Source: Platerodrilus igneus (lineage: Eukaryota > Arthropoda > Insecta > Coleoptera > Lycidae). From it: 64,000 nucleotides of DNA. The notes below the pieces were generated by a model, which made no database searches, was not told where the DNA came from, and saw only the letters and a list, made by a program, of their open reading frames with translations. The stretch spans positions 3,421,160 through 3,485,159 of the forward strand of contig JARFIW010000488.1 of assembly GCA_036346225.1 (NCBI GenBank), in the 5' to 3' direction. Of the stretch, positions 1-10,130 are shown piece after piece. Position 1 is the stretch's first letter. Each line of letters starts with the position of its first letter. Both the position numbers and the translations under genes were made by a program.

Positions 1-202
1 CCTTGTATTTAATTGAGGGTTTTGTTCAGACATAATACAGACTGCATTTATCTCGGCGCTTCTATCCGATCGAAATTCGATCCTATCTCCGATCTGTCAA
101 ATCAATCCGTAACTCAAGCTATTGCATATATCTCGTGTTTTATTTTAATAGATCATAGGATTCACATTTCAGTCCGGTAGAATTGAAGGAAGAGGGACAT
201 AT

Positions 203-689
203 AGAGAGATATGGGTACACAAATAACGTCAAGCGGTATTAAAGGGAACGTTATTTTGACAGTTAAGATATGCGCGCGATTTGATATTTAACACGGCTTG
301 CGTTATTAGAGAGATATGTGTACACAAAGAACGTCAAGCGGTATTAACTGGAACGCTAATTTGACAGTTAAGATATGTGCGATTCGATATTTAACACCGC
401 TTGCGTTATTAACGTTCCGCCTGGACCAAACGTATCCGTAAATAACACCGTGCGGTAACGTTAATAATGCAAGCGGTGTTAAATATAGAATCGCGCATAT
501 ATTAATTGTCAAAATAGCGTTCCAGCTAATACCGCTTAACTTTATTTGTGTACCCATATCTCTCTACTCTCTAGCGATAATGTGAATAACGCAAGCGGGT
601 GTTAAATATCGAATCGCGCATATCTTAACTATCAAAATAACGTTTTCGTTAATACCGCTTGACGTTATTTGTGTATCCATATCTCTTTA
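203..689. repeat. Fold-back repeat with two direct and two inverted ~100-bp units
   Basis: Two head-to-tail units begin at about 205 and 310; each opens with GAGAGATATG then GTACACAAA, followed by ACGTCAAGCGGTATTAA. They are mirrored by two inverted units ending near 570 and 688 (TTAATACCGCTTGACGTTA, then CCATATCTCT). The centre, around 415-450, is unique. This is a non-coding miniature inverted-repeat element; no transposase is present and I see no clear target duplication. Confidence 0.8.
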
Positions 690-1550
690 TATAGTATAAA
701 AAAAATGTAACTAAGGTTTGCATCTAATGTCAGGTTATATATTTTTTACATAACCTCCTTTATAGTTTTAGTTTAGAAATATTTGCTAAATCGATATTAG
801 TATATTATGATACAAGCAAGGGTGTTGTCGAGCCGGAACGCTCCGGAACCTCGTTCCGGTATTTCCTTTTTGGATAGGAACGCGTTCCGGAACTAAAGAT
901 GATTTCTGATAACGAGAATTGGCTGACGTATTGAAAAAAAAATTAAAAAGAATTGCTGATTTTTTTCTTCTAATTTTTGACAAATTTTTATATGTATTAT
1001 TATAAACAAGGGTTTGAACCGAACCCGAACCGGAACAAAAACCGGAACGAACCGGCTTGTTTTTCCGAACCGAAAACCGGAGTCCGGAACGTTTTTTTTC
1101 TGATGAACCGGAACTCGAACCGAACCGAAACAAATACGTGAACCGGTTTTTGAACCGGTTCAAGGGGAATTAAACTTTATTTATAATAAACATTAGAAGA
1201 AAAATATATAAAATTTTAAAAAAGTAAAGATTTCATACATAAATTTTAATGCAAGCGGCCCACGCACCGTACGTTACTCATCCCTGGCATAGTTTATTGC
1301 CATACCCAAATGGGTCTGCGGCTAATGCTAAGAATTTTTATTATACATTGTTGTGAACTAGAATTTCCAGATGTTGGTTTCCAGTATTGGTAGATGTTTT
1401 AAACTTTATTAGTTTATTACAGTGATGCTAAAAAAAATGCCGACAAACGTACCGATTTTCATCTGAAATGTACATTGCTGGGAAATTCCCATCTTTGTAG
1501 TTTGTGCATCCTCCACCCTTAGTGTAAGAATTTGAGTATTTAAAACCATT

Positions 1551-1553
<3 letters not shown>

Positions 1554-1598
<45 letters not shown>

Positions 1599-1904
1599 TT
1601 GTATTTTTCTCGAACGAAAGTAGGTATAAACTTTTAATTGTGATGTTATTTCTGGGATGCACTCGTTCGTAAAGCAAAAACTAATCAGTCAATTGTAATA
1701 AAAAAAAAAAAAAAAAAAATTTTTGCAATCACTCAAAACTGTGTCATGAATAAGTGTTCCAATTAATAGCAATTTTAAGTCATAGTAATTATTCTATGAT
1801 TAAGGCATAAATTTAATGCCGAAACGTTAGAAAATAAATTACAATTGACTGATTAGTTTTTGCTTTACGAACGAGTGCATCCCAGAAATAACATCACAAT
1901 TAAA

Positions 1905-1951
<47 letters not shown>
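1554..1951. repeat. Nested fold-back repeat bounded by (TA)n tracts
   Basis: Arms of about 67 bp at 1632-1699 and 1839-1905 are reverse complements; both contain GGGATGCACTCGTTCGTAAA or its complement. TA dinucleotide runs at 1554-1594 and 1908-1951 flank them, and a poly-A run (about 1701-1720) lies in the loop. Two TA microsatellites bounding a hairpin fit a TA-targeting MITE that inserted into the hAT element. The frame of repeated Ile-Tyr across the second TA run is an artefact. Confidence 0.65.
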
Positions 1952-1963
<12 letters not shown>

Positions 1964-2012
1964 AAATGGGTTTCGTAATGATTTTCGTTTCCTTTCCTTT
2001 TTATGCTATATA

Positions 2013-2200
2013 GAGGGTCAATCCTGGCGACGGGCGGAAATTGGGGGAAATCTACCCCCCGTCGTTAAATTGGGGACATGAGACCTAAAGAAAAAACCTT
2101 CGCCGCCAGGATTATCATGGAAAATCTCCCCTGCCCCGTCCGTCGTTAAATTTGGGACATGATACCGCACAGAGCGGCCACCTACCCAGGATCGGCCCTG
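2013..2200. mobile_element. Nested 188-bp MITE
   Basis: The left end (GAGGGTCAATCCTGG) and inverted right end (CAGGGCCGATCCTGG) form short imperfect inverted repeats. The flanks are GCTATATA (2005-2012) and TCTATATA (2201-2208), an 8-bp duplication with one mismatch. The interior is GC-richer than its surroundings and contains two inexact copies of CGTCGTTAAATT. It sits inside the 817-2256 hAT element, so it is younger than that element. Confidence 0.55.
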
Positions 2201-2258
2201 TCTATATAATTATATATACGCGTTCCGGTAAAAAAAAAATTAGCACAACACCACTGGA

Positions 2259-2513
2259 TACAAGTATTATGATACATGGTACATTGGAAGAATAATAGAA
2301 ATTTTAGAAGAAACCAACACATTCAAAATTAAATTCCTTAAAAATGATTTGGATTTGTATGTTTGGCCCAAAGAGGACGATATACAAATTGTTAAGAAAA
2401 AATATATATTCTATGGGCCAATAAATCTTTTAGGAAGTGGACCATTTACATTAAAAAGATACGATAAAATTATAATTGATAAGTTATTTAAAACCATAAG
2501 ATCCAAAAAATAA
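2259..2513 (+). pseudogene. C-terminal coding fragment cut by the hAT insertion
   Basis: An open frame of 84 codons runs from the edge of the hAT element to TAA at 2511. The protein is charged and contains WYIGRIIEI, KIKFLKND and the motif VWPKEDDI, then ends in a Lys/Arg-rich tail (TIRSKK). It resembles the C-terminal tail of transposon-derived arthropod proteins that share a W-x-IG...KFL...WP..DD pattern, but I cannot name the family. There is no start codon, and the sequence left of the hAT element (before 809) has an in-frame stop, so an intron or decay must lie there. Confidence 0.4.
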
Positions 2514-2626
2514 AAAATTATGCAGTATGTATTTACTATTTACTTTATCATACTAATTTCATTCTAACAATTACTTAATCAATAAGAGCTTTTTGGTAAA
2601 CCTATTAATCTCGTTATATACAGCAG

Positions 2627-3093
2627 GGTGAGCTTTTTTCATTTTTACTATGGGCATCTTGGAAACTGTTAGAGCTAGAGAGACGCTCAAATGGGAAAAG
2701 TAATGCGGCCTTTTCTGCTGATCTCCCATGTGCTTTTTATATTTTTGAAAAAGTATATTTACAAAAATGGAGTACATATCTATAAAACTAAAATAAATAT
2801 AAAATTTTGAACCGTTCGCTCTTATTCAGCATAAAAATATCTACAAGTTTTCTCTTTATATTATTTCTCTAATGCCAATAGTAAAACTTACAGATGATAA
2901 TGAAAAACATTGAAATATTTAGTTTTTTCCAAAATATCTAGATCTCGATCTAAATATCCGTGGACTTCTTCTAAAATATAAAAACACGTGCAGGATCAGC
3001 AGAAAAAACACATTACTTTTACTTTCCCATTTGAGCATTTCTCTGTCTCCAACAGTTTTCAAGATGCTCCTAGTAAAAATGAAAAAAAACACC
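2627..3093. repeat. Fold-back repeat with ~130-bp arms
   Basis: 2627-2755 (GGTGAGC... GCTCAAATGGGAAAAGTAAT ... TTTTTGAAAAAG) is an imperfect reverse complement of 2965-3093 (ATTACTTTTACTTTCCCATT then TGAGC... GGTGTTTT). The loop is about 210 bp. The short open frames here on opposite strands are mutual antisense shadows of these arms. No gene is supported. Confidence 0.6.
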
Positions 3094-3099
3094 GTATGT

Positions 3100-3580
3100 C
3101 CCCTTATCCACCGCAACATAGAGTTTCTCATCTATTAAACGAAACAAAAACGCCGAAAAGCAATGAAAAGAGGAATCCTTTTCTTGCTGGAGAGTCCTGG
3201 TAGTATAGCACCATACAGAATCACACACTATGAAAATTCCCATAAAATACTGATTTTATTACGTATGTATTCGGGTTTTTTAGGTAGCGTATACCTGGTA
3301 AATGATGGAGATAAGCTTGTTTTATTACATTTCCTATATATAAATGTCTTACTTTAGATTTAATTTTTAAAATTCTTGAACGTCTTCGTGATACTTCCAC
3401 CATTTTCTAGTGATCTTTTTAATATGAAACTATTCGCTGACTCCAGCCAGCTAAATACTAATTATAAGGTATGGTATGTTTAAATCAACAGCAACACACT
3501 CTGTTTTAAAAGTAGATACTTAATTTTAAGATTACTAAAAATTCGGTAACAAAATTTTAACAAAAAATTAATAAATTAAT
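3100..3580. other. Unassigned sequence, no gene seen
   Basis: AT-rich sequence with only short overlapping frames on both strands and no recognisable protein, RNA or repeat structure. Confidence 0.5.
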
Positions 3581-3584
3581 TAAT

Positions 3585-3735
3585 TAGTTGATTGCGGCGA
3601 AATCGCAGAAATCACAAACAATTTTAATAATTTCGGCGAAATCGCCGAAATCTTTAAAAAAACCAGTTGATTTCGGCGAAATCACCGAAATCATGCAAAT
3701 TTTTAATGATTTCCGAAATACATGTACGTTTTTAC
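3585..3735. repeat. Three spaced GGCGAAATCGCC palindromes
   Basis: Three imperfect copies of ATTTCGGCGAAATCGCCGAA lie about 50 bp apart (about 3594, 3638, 3672), separated by AT-rich spacers. Each copy can fold as a short hairpin around GCGAAATCGC. Function unknown; they lie just upstream of the 0.9-kb tandem array. Confidence 0.6.
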
Positions 3736-3786
3736 CCTAGTGGTTAACCCCTCGATAAAATGTTATCTAGAATTTTTTATAATTTA

Positions 3787-6053
3787 TGCACTTTCATCTG
3801 TGAAATCATTCGAAAGTATGAGCAATCTGCAATCAACAAAAAATAATAATGACCTTGCAATCAGAATGAAATTCTTGCAATCATAATGGAATCGTTGCAA
3901 TCAGAATGTAACCCTTACAATCAGAATGCAATCCTTTGCAATTTTAATGACCACAATGCAATCAGTAAAAGATTTTTGCAATCATTTTAGAATCATTGCA
4001 ATCTGCAATCTGGTGTACATTTTTTCTTAAACCGAATTACCCCTCACATAACTTCTTATTAAATTTAAATAACGTTCGCCTGCCAGATTTTCATTGCAAA
4101 ATACATATCCGGCAACTGAAAAACATTAAAGGACCAATCTAATTGGAAATTTGATTTCTAATTTGGCGTGGATTTTTGCCGTTACAGAAATAAACGTTAT
4201 TTTGAAAAATAGTGCCAAGATTTTAGCAAGAGAGTCTGGTCTTATGGAAATTGGCGTCGTTTCACCTAAATTGCGACGGCATTCAACGTACATAAATGCT
4301 TGCTAAAGAAGTCAGAATTATTTAATTGTTTAAGAACCATATCAATTAATTGTCTGATAGATATAGGTACGATGTGAACAAATGAACAAGTATTAACAAA
4401 CCCGTGAAAAGAGTTGATGCCTGTTTTTACAGAATCGCGTCGAACCATTCATGCACATTAATGAAATTTTGAAAACTTATTTTTAATTTTAGGTTTAGTG
4501 ATATGTCATATTTAAATATTGCATTTTTATGAGCTATGCGATGTGATAAATAAAAGTACCCCTTTCTATTTCAAACAATATAACTTGATATTCCTGAGGA
4601 CTACTGAAAAATTTTCAGAATTGTGTTCAGAAATGTATGTCTTCCTTCATGGGCTATAACCTTTATCTGAATGTGTTTTTTCCGATATCTTACACTTTCA
4701 TCTGTGCAATCATTGGAAAGTATGTGCAATCTACAGTCAACAAAAAATTATAATATCTTTGCAATCAGAATGCAATCATTGCAATCACAATGTAACCCTT
4801 ACAATCAAAATGCAATCCTTTGCAATTTTAATAACCACAATGCAATCAGTAATAATTTTTGCAATCATTTTACATTCATTGTCATCTGCAATCTAGTGTA
4901 CATTTTTTTTAAACTGAATTACCCCTCGCATAACTTCTTATTAAATTTAAATAACGTTCGCCTGCCAGATTTTCATTGCAAAATACAGATCCGGCGACTG
5001 AAAGTTCAAGCCCGCACCAGACATTAAAGGACCAATATAATTGGAAATTTGATTTCTAATTTGGCGTGGATTTTTGCCGTTCCAGAAATGAACGTTATTT
5101 TGAAAAATAGTGCCAAGATTTTGGCAAGAGATCTGGTCTGGTCGGATATCTTATTGAAATAGACATCGTTTCACTTAAATTGCGACGGCATTCAACGTAC
5201 ATAACTGCTAGTTGGTTAAAGAAGTCAGAATTATTTAATTGTTGAAGAACTATCTCAACTAATTGTCCGATAGATATAGGTACGATGTAGAACAAATGAA
5301 CAAGTATTAACAAACTCGTGAGAAGAATTGATGCTTGTTTTTACAGAATCACGTCTAGCCATTCATGCACATTATTGAAATTTTGAAAACTTATTTTTAA
5401 TTTTAGGTTTACTGATATGTCATATTTAAATATTGCATTTTTATGGGCTATGCGATGCGATAAATAAAAGTATCCCTTTCTATTTAAAAAAATGTAACTT
5501 CTATATTTCTGAGGACTACTGAAAAATTTTCAGAACTGTGTTCAGAAATGTATGTCCTCTTTCATGGGCTATAACCTTTATCTGAATGTGTTTTTTCCTA
5601 TTAGGTTTGAAGGGAATTCTCTAGGTTTGAAGGGAATTCTCTAGGTTCGAAGGGAATTCTCTAATCTTACACTTTCATCTGTGCAATCATTGGAAAGTAT
5701 GTGCAATCTGCAATCAACAAAAATAATAATTTCTTTGCAATCAGAATGCAATCACTGCAATCAGAATGTAGCCCTTACAATCAGAATGCAATCCTTTGCA
5801 ATTTTAATAACCGCATTGCAATCAGTAATAATTTTTGCAATCATTTTACATTCATTGCCATGTGCAATCTGGTGTACACTTTTTCTTTAACTGAATCCCC
5901 TCGCATAACTTCTTATTAAATTTAAATAACGTTCGCCTGCCAGATTTTCATTGCAAAATACAGATCCGGCAACTGAAAGTTCAAGCCCGCGCCAGACATT
6001 AAAGAACCAATATAATTGGAAATTTTATTTCTAATTTGGTGTGAATTTTTGCC
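3787..6053. repeat. Tandem ~0.9-kb repeat array, left part
   Basis: Units start at CACTTTCATCTGTG (3787, 4691, 5661) and are about 904 and 970 bp long; the third is cut at 6053 by element B. Each unit opens with a minisatellite of GCAATCAGAAT-like words, then an AT-rich stretch containing CGTTCGCCTGCCAGATTTTC, then a TTTTTGCCGTTCCAGAAATG block, and closes with TTCAGAAATGTATGTC. No conserved open frame spans a unit; the frames present are rich in N, Q, C and I from the minisatellite. A non-coding tandem duplication or satellite. Confidence 0.85.
5604..5663. repeat. Three tandem copies of a 20-bp word
   Basis: GGTTTGAAGGGAATTCTCTA is repeated three times, the last copy with one substitution (GGTTCG). 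It occurs only at this unit boundary of the 0.9-kb array and not at the boundaries near 4690 or 25490, so it is a local expansion. Confidence 0.85.
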
Positions 6054-7130
6054 AGTAGTGCATTTAGTTACGAATCAGACCCACATTTCCTCCAGAATCC
6101 CACATTTCCTCACACATCTGGACCAAATTTACATGTAAATTCCCATAAGGAGGAAATGTGGAGATGAAATTTAGATGAATCTCCACAAGGAGGAGATGAA
6201 TCTCCTCCTTGTGGACCGCCTTGTGGAATTTTTTACCCCAACCATTTTGATTACGTCGCATCCGCATTTTTTCCACCTGCGAGATAAATCTTTCTCCACA
6301 TTTCCACCCACGAGATCAACCTATCTTGTTTGGTATCAATTAATATTAGAATTTTCTCAGCTACCCGAATCTTTAGGAATTTTTCAGATTGCACCATCAC
6401 CAAGGGAGCTACCCAAATTTTAAGATTTCTTACCTGTAGCGACTTTTGAGCGTTCTTATAAATTTTCTTAGTCATGCGATACATCTTGTTAGCTTAGAAT
6501 TTTACGCAGAATTTGAATCTGCAAACAGATTTAAAATAGGACCACGCCCTGCAAAGTTATACCCCTTTAAAGTCCGGAACCTCTAAATTTCGCTCTTTGC
6601 TCTATAAGCAAAACTAACAAATAGTTTTCTTCGTCTGCAATGCATCTTTCGAGATAAACCTATCTTGTTTGGTATCAATTAATATTAGAATTTTCTCAGC
6701 TACCCGAATCTTTAGGAATTTTTAGATATCATCACCTCCAGAGAGCTACCCCATTTTAAGATTTTACCGGAAGCGATTTCAACCGTCCTTATAAATTTTT
6801 TGTCGTGCAATACATCTTTTAGTCTAGAATTTTACGCAGAATTCGAATCTGTAAACAGATTTGAAATAGGACCACGCCCTGCAAAATTACACAATACCCT
6901 CTGCGAGATAAATCTTTCTCCACATTCCACCCACGAGATAAACCTATCTTGTTTGGTATTAATTAATATTAAATTTTCTCAGCTACCCGAATCTTTAGGA
7001 ATTTTTTAGATTGCATCATCCCTAGGAGCTACCCCAATTTTAAGATTTTGTACCAAGATCAATTTCTAATCACCTCTCCTTTTAATATCTACAATCCTTT
7101 AAGCAAACACGTAGCAGTATTAACATAAAT
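6054..7130. repeat. Left terminal inverted repeat of element B with subterminal repeats
   Basis: Complement of 23880-24988. The outermost ~200 bp alternates CCACATTTCCTCC and GGAGGAAATGTGG words able to form hairpins. From about 6290 inward a block of roughly 300 bp is repeated three times (near 6310, 6650 and 6930), each with CTATCTTGTTTGGTATCAAT followed by CTCAGCTACCCGAATCTTTA. Related blocks occur in element A, so these are family-wide iteron-like repeats. Confidence 0.8.
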
Positions 7131-7687
7131 TAAGCATGCGAAAATTTAATAATATATTTTATTCGATTTACAGTTTAATAAACTAATTACAATTTTACAA
7201 AGTATAACATTATTTCCTGTGTGTAGCCGAATCCAGAGTTTAACCTGTAACAAAAAAGATTAAGTGTTGTTTAAAAGACGTAATAAAAAGATTAATGTAA
7301 AAGAAATTTGGTAAAGCATATCGTTAATCAACAATTTTCCGTCCAGGACACCACGTGGAGGTAAACACATTCGTAATGGGTTTTAAAGAGATACGATCAT
7401 CGCGGGTTAATAATTAAGAATACTTTAAACGTGTATATCTTCTCACAAATGCGGTTATTATAATAGAAAACGCAAGTCCATTAACAGCAAAAAATTTCGT
7501 GAACTCCTCCTATGTTGTACAGACACTAGTAGAATTATTATACCCAACATTTTGTTAGTCGCATCATCGCGTTTCTATCGGACAGCCTGCGAGATAAATC
7601 TTCTCCACATTTCCACCCACGAGATCACCTATCTTGTTTGGACTTTACACGATATTGTTCATGCTATCGTATTCAATCGTTACACCT

Positions 7688-7960
7688 TTAACAACTGGTC
7701 GGAGTTGAACGTTTATGCTTAATGACATACGCTGTTTTTCCTGTCGCTGTTAAGCTATTCTTGTAAAAGCGATACTGCAAGACCCAGTTTAAGTACTTTG
7801 CTGCCGACGGATGTATCAAGCAACCGTTGGACGATGTTACCACGACATTTGTTCTGGTGCCGTTTAGAGCATTTTTCAGGTATAGGAAGCACCGCAAGAG
7901 TTGCACATTAAAAACGTTTGCAGATACCATTTTAGCAAAACAAAACCCGCACTATATGCA
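7688..7960 (-). pseudogene. Zinc-finger gene relic, element B left arm copy 1
   Basis: On the minus strand, starting near 7930, the DNA aligns with the first zinc fingers of the better preserved gene of element A (28976-29783). Fragments such as KYLNWVLQYRF and KHKRSTP are recognisable. At least four small indels scramble the frame and remove several finger Cys/His residues. It is not expected to make a functional protein. Confidence 0.6.
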
Positions 7961-8064
7961 CTTTGGTTAAACTTGTAAGCGATAACTAAAAGCTACCAGC
8001 GACCTGATTTAGTCCTATAGAATGCATACCGAAGGTTTCGAAACGACCGAACGATGTTGAGGAT

Positions 8065-8184
8065 TCAGCGGAACCAAATGACGTCGCAAATCTCGCGCTC
8101 GTCCAATACATTTAGCGCAATGCATGCACCTGGTTCGCTTCGTCGATGGTGCGAGTTAGTACAAACATCGGAAACGTCTTCCAT
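8065..8184 (-). pseudogene. P3 relic, element B left arm copy 1
   Basis: On the minus strand from ATG at 8184 the frame begins MEDVSDV like P3 elsewhere, but the middle is frameshifted. ALNVLDE is still readable before a second shift. It has the same position as in other arms, upstream of the zinc-finger gene and in the same orientation. Confidence 0.55.
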
Positions 8185-9770
8185 GTTATACGGATCGCGC
8201 ATTAAAATCCAGGGATGCCACGACACAAATATGAAGTCGTCGAAAGATGCAGCATATAACCAAAACATTTAAACCATTATGAAAATACCACTTGTTCACA
8301 GGATACTTATAAACAATTTAATTTTAAAACACTCACGTCATACTTTAGAAATGGAGCTTGAATATTTTACCATGAATCACCAGCATCAACGATTCAAATT
8401 TCCATTTTACGAGCGTGGTAATTATAGATTAAACATTAATTTGCTGCACGTTCGAGCTTCCGTAAACAACATATTTTAAGCAACAATGCGCTGTATAATC
8501 AACTGCCGACACGTTATTCTGTACATTGCAGAAAACACCTCTTTACTGTTAGACCAGCTAACCAATTTTATACTTATACATCGCGCGCTTCGTATGATCA
8601 CATTAAATTTGCTCAGGCTTTACACTTTCGCATACGGATCGCACGCAATGATTTCAGAACCGGTAAGTCGATATCGTCCAAAGAAAAGATGCTCGATGTC
8701 CGTCAATCATTCCCCGTAAAGGTAGAAAAACTCAGCCAATCATCCATTACTCGACCGCTCCTGTTCTGATAATTTACAAACATTTTCAAACAACTGGGCG
8801 AGAATTTTAAACCTCCGAGGCTTTAAGTCTGATCAATACACATCCGAGCACGCGTCAACATATTTTATAGCAACGTATACAGCATACCTTCTCTGCCGCT
8901 ATTTCCTGAGTTGCTTGGAAAAGTCCCTTAGCAGCATGCCCATTCACTTTTATAGCACATCGCGCACTTTTGTCGAATAATTAAAGTTTAGGCCTTTACA
9001 CTTTCGCTTATTTAAACATCTACGATTGATTAACCACTTTCGATTATCACGGAGACCACCATACTCCGCCGCACCGTTCTTGATTCCAACGATCCTGTTC
9101 CAGCACAACACCGACGCTTTCACCATTTGTTTAACAAAACCACCGGCATCGCATTGTGGACGTAAACAGATGTTGTGGATGTGACGAGAATGACCATAAC
9201 ATTAACCAGTCTCTATTTTATTTAGTCCACGAAAACTACTATTTTTTCAAACCACAATTAAACGCCTTTATAGGTTCCACATTTGACCATTTCCCAATGA
9301 CTGCGTGCCACATGGAAACTAATTTCTACTGAGAATCTTATTCTCCACGCACGCCGTAGTTCGCATGACCTCACCTTGTTTGCCGTTAAGGTGAAGACCC
9401 TCGGTTTCAAACTACACGTGAGACCTTTACACTTTTAATCGACTCTCGCCTCAATCAGTAGACTCATTACACATTACCAATTTAATACTGCCCATTAAAT
9501 ACGTCATTTAATTTTCCACACATTTTGTTAAGACACAGATTATATTGCATTTAATTATCACCGGGTATCATCTTTTAAGATAAACATATTTTGCTAGTAT
9601 CAACTAAATTAAATTTTCCCCTAGGCGACCACCAAACCTGTCAAATAGGATTTGCGGAGAAGAACTTATGAATCAACCTCATACAGTAGTTTTAAAGACC
9701 AAATCATCTGCAATTTACCATGAAATTCCAAGGAGGAAAGAGTGATCTCACGGAGAATCCCCTTGTTGGT

Positions 9771-10130
9771 TTTACCAACATTTTGTTAGGCACCGCATTT
9801 ACTGAGTAACCCAATTTCACACACACCATCGTTTGTATAATATGAATTCACACGAACGATTGATTCACAAGACTCCAATGTCTACTAGCGCTTGACGTTC
9901 TTTATTCAGTAGACATCGAGCTTATTACGGATGAATGCACAGAAAAGAGCTAAAACTTAAACCGGATATCGCCGCCTATACATAACATATTTGGCTGATT
10001 TTCGGATACCGATCAATGTTTTCAGCCGTTTGATTTAAACTATAAACTCCCCATATTACCGCTACCTTTGTATATAATTTCCATTGATTTTTTTCCAGCC
10101 CATTTATTTCAATTACCTTTAACTTAAATA
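9771..10130. other. Junction segment between duplicated left-arm blocks
   Basis: Not clearly matched to the right arm; AT-rich, no gene seen. It separates the two direct copies of the left-arm segment. Confidence 0.4.

Larger units (their letters stand above)
817..2256. mobile_element. Non-autonomous hAT-like element with 8-bp target duplication
   Basis: The left end reads CAAGGGTGTTGT and the right end, inverted, reads CAGTGGTGTTGT. The 8-bp sequence GATACAAG flanks it exactly at 809-816 and 2257-2264. Both ends carry CCGGAACG-type motifs, and 830-1170 is a low-complexity GAACCGGAAC-rich stretch. No transposase frame exists inside. The 8-bp duplication with CA(G) ends is typical of hAT. The interior hosts further nested repeats. 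Confidence 0.75.
7143..9770. repeat. Left arm of B, first copy of a duplicated segment
   Basis: It starts with TTATTTCCTGTGTGTAGCCG (7211) and carries decayed zinc-finger and P3 genes, then a spacer. It repeats in direct orientation at 10130-12555 with offsets between about 2.7 and 3.0 kb, and it is the inverted counterpart of about 21100-23880. Compared with those copies it has many scattered 1-2 base insertions and deletions. Apart from the two relics listed separately, I see only spacer with degraded P2 and P4 fragments (around 8640-8720 and 9340-9420). Confidence 0.6.

Noticed and set aside
786..1163. 125-codon minus frame rich in R, F, S, G
   Set aside because: It is the translation of the GAACCGG low-complexity part of the hAT-like MITE.
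1860..2081. Frame with Ile-Tyr repeats
   Set aside because: Produced by the TA microsatellite inside nested MITEs.
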